This document shows, piece by piece, positions 35,880 to 44,565 of a stretch of DNA of 64,000 bases (within the stretch, counting starts at the first letter, position 1; each line of letters opens with the position of its first letter). Source of the DNA: Celeribacter neptunius (GTDB lineage Bacteria > Pseudomonadota > Alphaproteobacteria > Rhodobacterales > Rhodobacteraceae); contig NZ_FORH01000004.1 of NCBI RefSeq assembly GCF_900113955.1, forward strand, positions 186,001 through 250,000, read 5' to 3'. The notes under the pieces were generated by a model. It was given only the letters and a program-made list of their open reading frames with translations, ran no database searches and was not told where the DNA came from. The position numbers were made by a program, and so were the translations under genes.

Positions 35880-36895
35880 TCCGCCGCCTCTTTGGCTTTG
35901 ACCATGTCGAGGGCCACGTCGACGATCATGTCTTCCTGACCGCCGACCATATGGCGTTTGCCCAGCTCCACCAGGATCGCACGGGTGTCGAGCCCGTACA
36001 TATCGGCGGCACGTTCGGCGTGGCGCAGGAAGGAGGAGTAGACCCCGGCATAGCCCAGCGTCATGGTTTCGCGGTCGACGCGCACCGGACGGTCTTGCAG
36101 CGGACGCACCAGATCCTCGGCGGCATCCTGTAGTTTGAACACGTCACAGCCATGCTCCCAGCCATAGAGATCGGCCACGGCGGCAAAGGCCTCAATCGGC
36201 GTGTTGCCGGCGCCCGCGCCCATACCGGCGAGCGAGGCGTCGACCCGGTAGGCGCCATGTTCGACGGCCACGACCGAGTTCGCCACCGAGAGTGACAGGT
36301 TCTCGTGCATATGCGCGCCGATCTGGGTTTCCGGCTTCAAAGCCGCTTTATAGGCCTCCATCCGGGCGGAGACATCTTTCATGGTCAGGCGACCGCCGGA
36401 GTCGGTGCAATAGACGCAATCAGCGCCGTAGCTTTCCATCAGGACCGCTTGTTCGGCCAATTTCTCGGGCGGGTTCATATGCGCCATCATCAGGAAGCCG
36501 GACACGTCCATACCCATCTCTTTCGCAGCGCGAATGTGTTGGGCGGCGACGTCGGCTTCGGTGCAATGGGTCGCCACGCGCACGGAGGTGACCCCGGCAT
36601 CGAATGCCTTTTTCAGATCTTCGAGCGTGCCGATCCCCGGCACAAGAAGGCAGGTAAGCTTGGCGTTCTTCACCACTTTCGCGGCCTCGGTGATCCATTC
36701 CACATCGGTATGGCGACCAAAGCCGTAGTTGAAAGTGGAGCCGGCGACACCGTCGCCATGGGTCACCTCGATCGCATCGACACCGGCCTCGTCCAGCGCC
36801 TGGGCAATCGCCCGCACCTGACCGAGATCGTATTGGTGACGCATCGCATGCATCCCGTCACGCAGAGTCACGTCCTGAATATACAGCTTGGTCAT
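35876..36895 (-). CDS. dmpG: 4-hydroxy-2-oxovalerate aldolase
   Basis: The 339-residue protein begins '[20 protein letters not shown]' (HMGL-like TLRDGxH metal site). '[23 protein letters not shown]' and '[15 protein letters not shown]' follow, as in DmpG/MhpE. It splits 4-hydroxy-2-oxovalerate to pyruvate and acetaldehyde, and in this family the acetaldehyde is channelled to the acylating dehydrogenase. That partner gene lies 1 bp upstream. Confidence 0.95.
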   Translation of the reverse strand: MTKLYIQDVTLRDGMHAMRHQYDLGQVRAIAQALDEAGVDAIEVTHGDGVAGSTFNYGFGRHTDVEWITEAAKVVKNAKLTCLLVPGIGTLEDLKKAFDAGVTSVRVATHCTEADVAAQHIRAAKEMGMDVSGFLMMAHMNPPEKLAEQAVLMESYGADCVYCTDSGGRLTMKDVSARMEAYKAALKPETQIGAHMHENLSLSVANSVVAVEHGAYRVDASLAGMGAGAGNTPIEAFAAVADLYGWEHGCDVFKLQDAAEDLVRPLQDRPVRVDRETMTLGYAGVYSSFLRHAERAADMYGLDTRAILVELGKRHMVGGQEDMIVDVALDMVKAKEAAE

Positions 36896-36896
36896 C

Positions 36897-37841
36897 TTAT
36901 GCGGCCTCCTGGACCCAATTGCGTTTGTGAACGAGGGCTTCGGCGGTTTTCATCGCCGCGGACGTCATGATGTCGAGATTGCCGGCATAGGCCGGCAAAT
37001 AATGCGCCGCGCCTTCGACTTCGAGGAAAACCGAGACCTTGAGCCCGGTGAACGTGCCGCCGCTTTCCGGGATGGTCAGCGGGTTGTTATCCCCGAAATG
37101 TTCGAACTGAATCTCCTGTTTGAGACGGTAGCCCGGCACATAGGTTTTCACCTCTTCGACCATATCGAGGATCGATTTGCGGATCGCCTCCTGATCGGCT
37201 TCTTCGCAGAGGCAATAGACCGTATCGCGCATGATCACCGGCGGTTCAGCCGGATTCAGGATGATAATCGCCTTGCCGCGCTTGGCCCCGCCGACCGCCT
37301 CGATGGCATGGGCCGTGGTCTCGGTAAACTCGTCGATATTGGCGCGCGTGCCGGGGCCTGCCGATTTCGACGAGACCGAAGCAACGATTTCACCGTAGAT
37401 CACCGGCGAGACGCGGTTCACCGCGGCTACCATCGGGATCGTCGCCTGCCCGCCACAGGTCACCATGTTGACGTTCATCTGATCGAGATTGGCATCGAGG
37501 TTCACCGGCGGAATTGTGAAAGGGCCGATGGCGGCGGGGGTCAGGTCGATCACCTGTTTGCCGTCGCGTTGCAGCACCTCATTGTGACGCTTGTGCGCGC
37601 CCGCCGAGGTGGCGTCGAAGACAATGCGGATATCCTTGTATTCCGGCAGTTTTACCAGACCGTCGATGCCCTCATGGGTGGTGGCCACCTTGAGCCGTGC
37701 AGCACGGGCGAGACCGTCAGAGTTGGGGTCGATCCCGACCATCGCGGCCATTTCCAGCACTTTCGAGTTGCGCATGATCTTGATCATCAGATCGGTGCCG
37801 ATATTGCCCGACCCGATGATCGCACATTTGATCTTTTCCAT
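36897..37841 (-). CDS. dmpF: acetaldehyde dehydrogenase (acylating)
   Basis: ATG 37841 gives '[24 protein letters not shown]' (GxGxxG, NAD binding), the normal N-terminus; the open frame to 38051 is a read-through of the hydratase gene region. '[17 protein letters not shown]' contains the catalytic Cys (TCGGQATIP). Length 314 residues is typical. It oxidises the aldolase-derived acetaldehyde to acetyl-CoA and forms a complex with it. Confidence 0.95.
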   Translation of the reverse strand: MEKIKCAIIGSGNIGTDLMIKIMRNSKVLEMAAMVGIDPNSDGLARAARLKVATTHEGIDGLVKLPEYKDIRIVFDATSAGAHKRHNEVLQRDGKQVIDLTPAAIGPFTIPPVNLDANLDQMNVNMVTCGGQATIPMVAAVNRVSPVIYGEIVASVSSKSAGPGTRANIDEFTETTAHAIEAVGGAKRGKAIIILNPAEPPVIMRDTVYCLCEEADQEAIRKSILDMVEEVKTYVPGYRLKQEIQFEHFGDNNPLTIPESGGTFTGLKVSVFLEVEGAAHYLPAYAGNLDIMTSAAMKTAEALVHKRNWVQEAA

Positions 37842-37845
37842 TGTC

Positions 37846-38640
37846 TTATTCCTTTGCGAAAGCAGCACGAACGGAGCCCAGACCGTTGATCCGGGCTTCA
37901 AACACATCGCCGGGTTCGGCGGTGACGAAGGGGCCGAGCGCCCCGGAAAGAATGACATCGCCCGGCCCGAGCGGGCGACCGGCCGCCGCCATGGTCCGGG
38001 CAAGCCAGAGAGACGCGTTGAGCGGACTGCCCATACAGGCCGCGCCAGCACCGACGGAGACCGGTTCGTTGTTCTTGGTCATCACCATGCCACAGAGACG
38101 CGGATCGAAATCACCCGGGCGCTTCGGCGTCTGACCGAGCACATAAACCCCGGACGAGGCGTTGTCGGCCACGGTGTCGGTGATGCGGATGTCCCAATCC
38201 TTGACGCGTGAGCCGACGATTTCGAGCGCGGGCACCACGTAGCCGATGGAGGCCATCAGATCGACCATGGTGATATGCCCGCCGGTCAGAGGGGCGGCGA
38301 CCACATAGGCGATCTCAGCCTCGACCTTCGGCTGTTGCACGGCGGACATCGGGATTTCCTCGCCGTCCATATATTCCATATCGGCAAAGAGCATGCCGTA
38401 ATCCGGCTGATCGACGCCGAGTTGTTTCTGCACCGCGACCGAGGTCAGACCGATCTTGCGACCCGAGAGCACCCGCTCCTCACCGCCGAGCCAGCGTTTG
38501 GTGTTGATCTCCTGCACGGCATAGGCCGCCGCAACATCGCCCTCGTCGAGAAGGTCGCGGATCGGCCCACCCGGCACGCCACTTTCCCAAGCCTTCCAGA
38601 GCTGGTCTGCGGCCTTTTGGATATTCGCTTCGCTTGTCAT
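37846..38640 (-). CDS. dmpE: 2-oxopent-4-enoate (2-hydroxypenta-2,4-dienoate) hydratase
   Basis: The 264-residue protein has '[22 protein letters not shown]', '[14 protein letters not shown]' and '[15 protein letters not shown]'. '[20 protein letters not shown]' completes the DmpE/MhpD/HpaH set. It hydrates 2-hydroxypentadienoate to 4-hydroxy-2-oxovalerate. It sits 4 bp before the acylating dehydrogenase gene. Confidence 0.9.
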   Translation of the reverse strand: MTSEANIQKAADQLWKAWESGVPGGPIRDLLDEGDVAAAYAVQEINTKRWLGGEERVLSGRKIGLTSVAVQKQLGVDQPDYGMLFADMEYMDGEEIPMSAVQQPKVEAEIAYVVAAPLTGGHITMVDLMASIGYVVPALEIVGSRVKDWDIRITDTVADNASSGVYVLGQTPKRPGDFDPRLCGMVMTKNNEPVSVGAGAACMGSPLNASLWLARTMAAAGRPLGPGDVILSGALGPFVTAEPGDVFEARINGLGSVRAAFAKE

Positions 38641-38651
38641 CTATCTGTCCT

Positions 38652-40145
38652 TCAGAGTTTCACGCAGACATTGGTCAGCTCAGAATAGAACTCGAGACCA
38701 TGCACCCCGCCTTCGCGTCCGATGCCCGAATGTTTCGCGCCGCCGAAGGCCGTGCGCAGATCGCGCAGGAACCAGGAGTTGACCCAGGCGAGACCGACAT
38801 CGATCTGACGCGCCACCCGGTGCGCCTTCGTGAGGTTCTCGGTCCAGATCGCGGTGGCCAGACCGTATTTCGTATCGTTGGCCAGCTTGATCACCTCCTC
38901 TTCGCTGTCGAAGGGCGCGATATGGCACACCGGGCCAAAGATCTCTTCCTTGATGCAACGCGCATCTTCCGAGAGGCCGGTGAAAATCGTCGGCTGGACC
39001 CAGGCGCCGCCTTTCAGCGCGTCGGGCATCTCGGGTTCACCGCCGCCAGTGACTACGGTCGCGCCCTCTTCCACAGCGAGCTTATAATAGGACATCACCT
39101 TGTCCTTGTGCTCTTGTGAAATCAGCGGCCCCATGGAGGTTTCCGGGTCCTCGGAGGGCCCGAGCTTCATCATCTCGACGCCTTGCTTCAATCGCGCGAC
39201 GAATTCGTCAAAGATCGGTCGCTCGACATAGACCCGCTCGGTGCCGAGACAGACCTGACCACAATTGGCGAAAGCCGAACGCAACGTGCCTTCGATCGCC
39301 TTGTCCATATCCGCATCGGCAAAGACGATCCCGGCATTTTTGCCACCGCATTCCATCGATACCTGACGCAGACCCTTGGCCGCAGATTGCATGATGATCT
39401 CACCGGTGCGCGTCTCGCCGGTAAAGGTGATCGCATCGACATCCGGATGGGCGGTCAGGAAGGCCCCCGCACTCTCCGGGCCGAACCCGTGCACCACGTT
39501 GAACACGCCTTTCGGAATGCCCACGGTGTTCATCACCTCGCCCAGAAGCGTGGTGGTCAAGGGCGTCTCCTCGGAGGGTTTCACGATGACCGTATTGCCG
39601 GAGGCGAGCGCCGGACCGACCTTCCAAGTCATCAAGAGCAGCGGCAGGTTCCACGGGCTGATCACCGCGATCACGCCCTTGGGCTTGCGCACGCCGTAGT
39701 TCACCGCACCGAACCCGTCCGGCGTGTCAAGCATGAAGCTCTCGGTCGGGACGTTCTTCACCAGATCGGCAAAGATTTTGAAATTCGCCGCGCCGCGCGG
39801 GATATCGACGTGAGAGGCAAGCCCCTTCGGCTTGCCGGTATCGAGGATCTCCGCCTCGAGAAAATCATCGAAACGGCGGTTGATCTCATCGGCCACGGCA
39901 TGCAGCAATTCGGCACGTTCCGCCATCGGCATATAGCCCCAGGGCCCGTGCAGCGCCGCGCGTGCGGCCTTGACTGCCGCGTCCACCTCGGGTTGCAGAC
40001 CTTCATGCACGATACCGATTTTCTTTCCGGTCACCGGCGAAATATTGTCGAAGGTCTTGCCCGACATGCCCGGGGTAAATTCCCCATCGATAAAATGCAT
40101 CGCCTCTTGCGTGAAGGTCATTAGCCCGTCTCTCATCTCTTTCAT
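38652..40145 (-). CDS. dmpC: 2-hydroxymuconic semialdehyde dehydrogenase
   Basis: The 497-residue aldehyde dehydrogenase has 'ITFTGETRTGEIIMQSAAKGLRQVSMECGGKN' (general-base Glu in MECGGKN) and 'ANCGQVCLGTERVYVERPIFDEF' (catalytic Cys in GQVCLG). These match the XylG/DmpC group. It commits the ring-cleavage product to the 4-oxalocrotonate branch. The frame start at 40145 overlaps the upstream stop (ATGA); ATG 40121 ('MTFTQEAMHFIDGEF') aligns better with relatives and is an alternative. Confidence 0.93.
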   Translation of the reverse strand: MKEMRDGLMTFTQEAMHFIDGEFTPGMSGKTFDNISPVTGKKIGIVHEGLQPEVDAAVKAARAALHGPWGYMPMAERAELLHAVADEINRRFDDFLEAEILDTGKPKGLASHVDIPRGAANFKIFADLVKNVPTESFMLDTPDGFGAVNYGVRKPKGVIAVISPWNLPLLLMTWKVGPALASGNTVIVKPSEETPLTTTLLGEVMNTVGIPKGVFNVVHGFGPESAGAFLTAHPDVDAITFTGETRTGEIIMQSAAKGLRQVSMECGGKNAGIVFADADMDKAIEGTLRSAFANCGQVCLGTERVYVERPIFDEFVARLKQGVEMMKLGPSEDPETSMGPLISQEHKDKVMSYYKLAVEEGATVVTGGGEPEMPDALKGGAWVQPTIFTGLSEDARCIKEEIFGPVCHIAPFDSEEEVIKLANDTKYGLATAIWTENLTKAHRVARQIDVGLAWVNSWFLRDLRTAFGGAKHSGIGREGGVHGLEFYSELTNVCVKL

Positions 40146-40591
40146 CCTTGTTCCTGTTCTGGGCCCGTAACCAGACCGATGGCCGCGAGACCGGCCTTTG
40201 CGCAGATGTCATCCTGTTCGGCGGAGGCGCCCGATACGCCGATGCCGCCAATCAGCTCACCGTCCGAGCGGATCGGCAGCCCGCCGGGGAAGGCCGCGAC
40301 ATGCGGTTGTCCGGTGATCCCCGAGAGCACATCCGGTTTGCCGGACAGCGCCCGATAAAAATCACCGGTCGGCATGCCGAAACCGACGGCGGTATAGGCC
40401 TTATCCCGGGCGATCTGGCCCGAGGGCAAAAAGGCCCCGTCCCCCCTGAGAAAGGCAATCTCTCGCCCGCCGGCGTCCACGATGCTGACGTTGACGGCAA
40501 CGCCGAGTTCCTCGGCCCGGGACACCGCGGCCCGGACCGCCTCATGCGCGGCCATAGCGGTCAATTTTCGGGTGGGACGGGTTACTTCCAT
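40142..40591 (-). CDS. GlcG/HbpS (DUF336) family protein
   Basis: The 149-residue protein has 'VNVSIVDAGGREIAFLRGDGAFLPSGQIARDKAYTAVGF' and 'GGLPIRSDGELIGGIGVSGASAEQDDICAKAGL', both conserved in the GlcG/HbpS fold. Members bind haem or small cofactors and occur in many catabolic operons, but a general function is not established. It lies between catechol dioxygenase and semialdehyde dehydrogenase, 1 bp from the former and overlapping the latter, so it belongs to the operon. Confidence 0.85.
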   Translation of the reverse strand: MEVTRPTRKLTAMAAHEAVRAAVSRAEELGVAVNVSIVDAGGREIAFLRGDGAFLPSGQIARDKAYTAVGFGMPTGDFYRALSGKPDVLSGITGQPHVAAFPGGLPIRSDGELIGGIGVSGASAEQDDICAKAGLAAIGLVTGPEQEQG

Positions 40592-40592
40592 A

Positions 40593-41513
40593 TCAGGTCA
40601 CCACCGACAGGAAGGCGTCGTTCATCTGGCGTTCGTAGTAGAAGATGCCGCGGCCCACATGGTTGCCGTCCCAGATCCGCGTCGGGTGATCCTTGTAGGC
40701 GGTGTAGCCGCCACAGAAGACTTCGTTGCGGTTGCCCGAGGGATCGAAGAAATAGATCGTCTGACCGCGGGTGATGCCGTGGCGGGTCGGGCCGATGTCG
40801 CGCGAGATATCGTAGCGCGTCATCACATCGGCAGCGTGACCGATGTCATTCCAATCCTCGAGATAGAAGGCGACATGGTGCAGCTTCCCGGGTTCAGGAT
40901 GGTTCACGAAAGCGATGTCATGCGCCTTGTTCGACACGGTGAGCCAGATCGCCAGGGTGCCGTCCGGCAGGTCGACACGTTCCGGGATGTGGAAATCGAG
41001 CACTTCGGTGAAGAACTTTTCCACCTCCGGCAGGTTCGGACCGTAGAGCAGGCAATGATCAAGGCGCTGGGCGCGCATGCCGCGCGGCTCCTCCTTGTAG
41101 ATATAGGGGTTGTGGGTTTCCGGCGCCGTGTCGGAGAGATCCATATCGGCGTAGAGCTCGATCCGGTGGCCAGAAGGGATGTTGAAACCGATGCGCTTGC
41201 CGGTGCCCGGCATCTCGCCGGCGTCCACGTCATCGACAGCGACACCATAGTCTTCGACCCGCTTGCGGAACCCATCAACGGCATCCTGACCGTCCGCCTT
41301 GAAGGCAAAGAAATCAATGCCGGCACTATCGGCTTCGCGCAGCACCACGGAATGGCGGTGGAACTCGTCGAATGCCTTGAGATAGACGCGGCCATCGGCC
41401 TCGGTCGACACGAGATCAAGCCCGATCCGGTCGCGGTAATGGGTAATCGCTTCGTCCATGTCCAGCACCCTCAGCTGGATGATACCCGGACGCAGAAGTC
41501 CTTCTTGTGACAT
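40593..41513 (-). CDS. xylE: catechol 2,3-dioxygenase (extradiol)
   Basis: The 306-residue protein is the two-domain vicinal-oxygen-chelate type. Iron ligands are visible at His153 ('RLDHCLLYG'), His213 ('KLHHVAFYLED') and Glu264 ('FFDPSGNRNEVFCGGY'), almost the numbering of Pseudomonas XylE. 'THNPYIYKEE' and 'TRHGITRGQTIYFFDPSG' are further family blocks. It cleaves catechol to 2-hydroxymuconic semialdehyde. The ferredoxin gene directly upstream is expected to reduce its inactivated Fe(III). Confidence 0.95.
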   Translation of the reverse strand: MSQEGLLRPGIIQLRVLDMDEAITHYRDRIGLDLVSTEADGRVYLKAFDEFHRHSVVLREADSAGIDFFAFKADGQDAVDGFRKRVEDYGVAVDDVDAGEMPGTGKRIGFNIPSGHRIELYADMDLSDTAPETHNPYIYKEEPRGMRAQRLDHCLLYGPNLPEVEKFFTEVLDFHIPERVDLPDGTLAIWLTVSNKAHDIAFVNHPEPGKLHHVAFYLEDWNDIGHAADVMTRYDISRDIGPTRHGITRGQTIYFFDPSGNRNEVFCGGYTAYKDHPTRIWDGNHVGRGIFYYERQMNDAFLSVVT

Positions 41514-41543
41514 AGGTGTTCCTCCTCTTTAACCTATCAAGAC

Positions 41544-41891
41544 TTAATCGCTCTTCGCGGCCGGACGGCGCGGGCCGAGAAATGCGGGTTCGATTTCGAG
41601 ATCGCTCAGCGGTGTGATCCGGCACGCCAGCGCATAACCTTCCGCCGCTTCCTCTTCCGTCACATGGGTGCGGCTCGATTTGGCCGTGGAAAAGGTTCCC
41701 TTGGTCACCTTCACGCGGCAAGCGCCACATCCCCCCTTGCGACAGCCCACCCGCACCGGGCGCGGGTTGGGAATATGAATTTGCTGTTCCATAGCGAAGA
41801 GAACCTTTTGGTCTTCGGCGCATTGGATTTCGGTCTCACATCCTTTGATCCGGATGCTGTGCATGACCGAGAACGGGCTCCCGTCTGGCAT
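41544..41891 (-). CDS. xylT: XylT/DmpQ-type plant-like [2Fe-2S] ferredoxin
   Basis: The start at 41891 has a strong GAGGAGGAA upstream; a longer frame to 41921 is not needed. The 115-residue product has the cluster motif 'GCRKGGCGACRVKV' and the fourth Cys in 'GYALACRITPLSD'. XylT-type ferredoxins reactivate oxidised catechol 2,3-dioxygenase. It is the first gene of the meta-cleavage operon and just downstream of the predicted promoter. Confidence 0.92.
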   Translation of the reverse strand: MPDGSPFSVMHSIRIKGCETEIQCAEDQKVLFAMEQQIHIPNPRPVRVGCRKGGCGACRVKVTKGTFSTAKSSRTHVTEEEAAEGYALACRITPLSDLEIEPAFLGPRRPAAKSD

Positions 41892-41935
41892 TGATTTCCT
41901 CCTCCGCGACGCGTCCTCCACACGTCTTGGGTCAG

Positions 41936-42006
41936 ATCATGGCGAGAATTAATCGTTGGTGTCAAATAAAAACGATATTTATTTGGAGATTGACTTTTAA
42001 AACGAT
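41936..42006 (-). promoter_or_regulatory. predicted promoter and repeated ATCGTT sites of the meta-cleavage operon
   Basis: On the minus strand TTGACA (41960-41965) is followed after 18 bp by CATGAT (41936-41941), about 45 bp before the ferredoxin start. Copies of ATCGTT lie just upstream (42001-42006 and 41971-41976, direct), and an inverted copy (41952-41957) lies between -35 and -10, a typical regulator-site layout. No binding protein can be named. Confidence 0.45.
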
Positions 42007-42323
42007 TTTTCACCCAATGCAGACTGGAGAAATTCGGCCTCGGGATGCGCCTTCCCGACAGCGTGCCGGGAAGGATCACAAATGAGGATTTCCTTTGTAA
42101 GTGAATGGGTAACCAGAAGACGGGCTGACCAGAAACAGCGCTGCGGATCCGCCACCGACAGCGACATGATGTGCGAGTTGGCCAAATTGACGCAGCCTTG
42201 CTCCGGAGGCTGTCATAGCCCGGCGCAACGCCCCAATTTCTATGAAATCCCGTGTCCATTCGTCCCGATCTCGACGAATCCCACGCCACAGCTGTGGCGA
42301 CACCTTATCGGAGGAGAGTATCC
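42007..42323. other. intergenic region between operon promoter and redoxin gene
   Basis: An 81-codon plus-strand frame (42082-42327) is not recognisable and is not accepted as a gene. An 8-bp inverted repeat (CCTTCCCG / CGGGAAGG, 42050-42074, 9-nt spacer) may form a hairpin. Confidence 0.35.
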
Positions 42324-42842
42324 ATGATTCATCACGTGTCCCCCGGCGCAGCCGCGCCCGCTTTGTCCTTCGAGACGCTCGCTCATGGCACCTATGATCT
42401 GGCAGCCGATGCTCCGCCCGGCGGCACCTTCGTGGCGTTTCACCGCGGCAGCCACTGCAAGTGGACGCGGTTCATGCTCAAGGAGCTCGACGACCGGATC
42501 GGCGATTTCGCCATTCGCGGGCTGCGAGTCGTGGCTGTCGGCTGCGAGACCCGCGAAGCAACCGCCGCACTGCAGGACCGGATGCAATTGATCCGCCTGC
42601 CCCTGGGCTATGGGCTCGATCCGGAGATTCTGGTGAAGGATTGGGGGCTGTCCCTGACCCGCGACAGTTCTGAAGAAGGCGCCCCGGCGATCCATATCGA
42701 ACCCGGCCAGTTCTGGGTCAAAAGCGATAGTACGATCGGGCTGTCGGCGATTCAGACCGGCCCCAGCCTCTGGGCCGATGCGACCAACATTCTGCGGGCG
42801 ATCGACAATACCGGAAAGTTTCCCGAACGTGACCAAGGCTGA
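42324..42842 (+). CDS. thioredoxin-fold redoxin domain protein (AhpC/TSA-like)
   Basis: ATG 42324 follows GAGGAGAG; an earlier frame start at 42252 has no binding site. The 172-residue protein has 'GGTFVAFHRGSHCKWTRFMLKELDD', a redoxin strand and active-site loop with a single Cys in place of the usual TxxC, then 'LRVVAVGCETREATAAL'. It is probably a peroxiredoxin-like reductase or sensor. It diverges from the catechol operon, but no functional link is shown. Confidence 0.65.
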   Translation: MIHHVSPGAAAPALSFETLAHGTYDLAADAPPGGTFVAFHRGSHCKWTRFMLKELDDRIGDFAIRGLRVVAVGCETREATAALQDRMQLIRLPLGYGLDPEILVKDWGLSLTRDSSEEGAPAIHIEPGQFWVKSDSTIGLSAIQTGPSLWADATNILRAIDNTGKFPERDQG

Positions 42843-42883
42843 CCACCGCGGCTTCGGTCTGACTCGATCGGGAGGGAAAGAAG

Positions 42884-42959
42884 TGGTGCCGGTGATAGGA
42901 CTCGAACCTACGACCCCATCATTACGAATGACGTGCTCTACCAGCTGAGCTACACCGGC
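42884..42959 (-). tRNA. tRNA-Thr (CGT anticodon)
   Basis: The minus strand folds into a full cloverleaf of 76 nt with encoded CCA. The acceptor stem is GCCGGTG / CACCGGC, the D arm GCTC/GAGC, the anticodon stem CGTCA/TGATG with loop TTCGTAA (anticodon CGT, reading ACG), and the T arm GTAGG-TTCGAGT-CCTAT (one wobble). Confidence 0.95.
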
Positions 42960-42967
42960 ACTCTTCC

Positions 42968-43022
42968 CGCTGAAAGTCGCCTTTCAGCGTGCAGCGGTCT
43001 TTATCACCCTCTTTCGAGGGTG
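42968..43022 (-). terminator. two hairpins between hemY and tRNA-Thr
   Basis: Just downstream of the hemY stop (minus strand) a perfect 7-bp stem CACCCTC-GAAA-GAGGGTG (43005-43022) is followed by a 9-bp stem CGCTGAAAG / CTTTCAGCG (42968-42989). Neither has a clear T run, so they may end hemY transcription weakly or mark processing before the tRNA. Confidence 0.4.
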
Positions 43023-43029
43023 TGTAGTC

Positions 43030-44553
43030 CTAATTTGCTGCCTTTTCGCTTTCCTTGTTCGGTTCTTCCGACTCGTCGCCGTCCGCCTCCGGTTCCGCGG
43101 GGGTGACATCGACCATGCTCGGCATCTCTTCCGGCTCTGCAGGTTCGGCCTCAGCCACATCCGCAACGGGTTCCGGCATCGCCCCGACGATCATCGGCAG
43201 CATTTCCGTACCGGCAGGCATCGCCACCTCGGAATGCGCCGGCTTGCGCCAGCTCAGCGTGTCGAAACCGCCGCATTGGGTACAGACCGGCGCCCATTCG
43301 GCGTGGATGGTCTGGCAATTGTCGCAGACCCATTGTGGGCCGCGCGGCGCGGTGAGCGCCCGGGTCAGCCAGCCACGCACCACGACATCTTCGGCGCCTT
43401 CGCCGCGCTCGATTGCCGCCAGAATGGTCAGGCTGCGCGACGTCGGGTTGATCTCGGCCAGATCGCCCAGCGCACGGCGTGCGGCCGGAAAATCCTCTGC
43501 CGCAATGTAAAGCTCGGCCAGAAGCATCTTGGTCTCGGAATTGTCCGGCTGGATCTTGGTCAACGCCCCGAAACGCTTGATCCGCTGGGCCGGGGTCTCC
43601 TCCGGTTCGATCCGGGCGAAGGCGGCGGCGAGATCCGGGTGCGGCTGCGCCTCCCAGGCTTTCTTGATCACCCGAGCGGCCTGACGGCCCTTGCCTTCGG
43701 CGACATATTCGTCCGAGGCCATGACGGCGGCCGGGATGAGATCCGGGGATTTCTTGTTGGCCTCGATCGCGGCCTCACGGCTCTCGATACTCGCGCCTTT
43801 CTCGAACACGCCCTTGGCTTGCGACAGCGCCAAAACCGCGTCGCGACGCTTGTGCACGTCACGCGGGATGGCACCATGTTTCAGCTTGGCCGAAAGCGTA
43901 TTGCGCGCCGCCGACCAGTCGCCCTTCTCGGCCTGAAGCCGCAAAAGGATATCCTGGGTCTCGACATGTTTCGGTTTCAGCGCAAAGGCCTTCTCGGCCA
44001 GTTTCAGCGCGGTCTCCGTATCGCCGGCTTCGAGCTTCTGCTTCATGATCCCCTGCACACCGACGAACCGGGTGCGCTCATCGGCAACCAGCTGTTTGAA
44101 GGCACGCTCCGCGACGCGTTTGTCGCCATTCATCACTGCGGCTTGCGCCTTGAGCAGGTTGGTCAGCTCAGGCTTTTGCAGATATTTCTCGGCTTTCGAG
44201 GCTTTGGCCAGCGCTGTGCGCCCGTCGCCGGAGGCCAGCGCCATGATGCCGTCGGTGACGGCTTCGATGCCCTTTTTCTCACGATTGCGATCGAAGTAGC
44301 GCGAGATTGCGGTCTCATCGCCCAAGAGGAATTTCACCACCGCCAGAAGCAGCCCGATCAGCTTGATCGCCACATAGATCGCGACGATCAGGGCGATCAG
44401 CGCCAAGACGGTTTTCAAGGGTGTCAGGGTAATCTCGAAGCCACCAAAGGTGAGCTGAGCGCCACCTTCGACCTCCATGAGCAGCATGCCACCATAGGCG
44501 AGCGCCGCGACGATGACGACGAAAAGAACGATTTTGACGAGGGACCAAAGCAT
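43030..44553 (-). CDS. hemY: HemY-domain inner membrane protein with TPR region and zinc-ribbon-like motif
   Basis: The 507-residue protein has two N-terminal membrane helices (about 5-27 and 47-75, the HemY N-terminal domain 'LAYGGMLLMEVEGGAQLTFGG'). A long TPR-like helical body follows, then 'WVCDNCQTIHAEWAPVCTQCGG', a rubredoxin/zinc-ribbon CxxC pair as in LapB. The acidic tail is low-complexity. HemY proteins lie near hem genes and are linked to haem or envelope homeostasis, though the precise role is unsettled. It is downstream of hemD and mic60, 12 bp after mic60. This is not protoporphyrinogen oxidase HemY. Confidence 0.88.
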   Translation of the reverse strand: MLWSLVKIVLFVVIVAALAYGGMLLMEVEGGAQLTFGGFEITLTPLKTVLALIALIVAIYVAIKLIGLLLAVVKFLLGDETAISRYFDRNREKKGIEAVTDGIMALASGDGRTALAKASKAEKYLQKPELTNLLKAQAAVMNGDKRVAERAFKQLVADERTRFVGVQGIMKQKLEAGDTETALKLAEKAFALKPKHVETQDILLRLQAEKGDWSAARNTLSAKLKHGAIPRDVHKRRDAVLALSQAKGVFEKGASIESREAAIEANKKSPDLIPAAVMASDEYVAEGKGRQAARVIKKAWEAQPHPDLAAAFARIEPEETPAQRIKRFGALTKIQPDNSETKMLLAELYIAAEDFPAARRALGDLAEINPTSRSLTILAAIERGEGAEDVVVRGWLTRALTAPRGPQWVCDNCQTIHAEWAPVCTQCGGFDTLSWRKPAHSEVAMPAGTEMLPMIVGAMPEPVADVAEAEPAEPEEMPSMVDVTPAEPEADGDESEEPNKESEKAAN

Positions 44554-44565
44554 CTTGTTCCTCCC

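Noticed and set aside
42082-42327. 81-codon plus-strand frame before the redoxin gene
   Set aside because: Overlaps the redoxin ribosome binding site and start, and has no recognisable domain.
43030-44553. Protoporphyrinogen oxidase (the other protein called HemY)
   Set aside because: The sequence has N-terminal membrane helices, TPR-like repeats and a zinc-ribbon motif, and no flavin-binding site.
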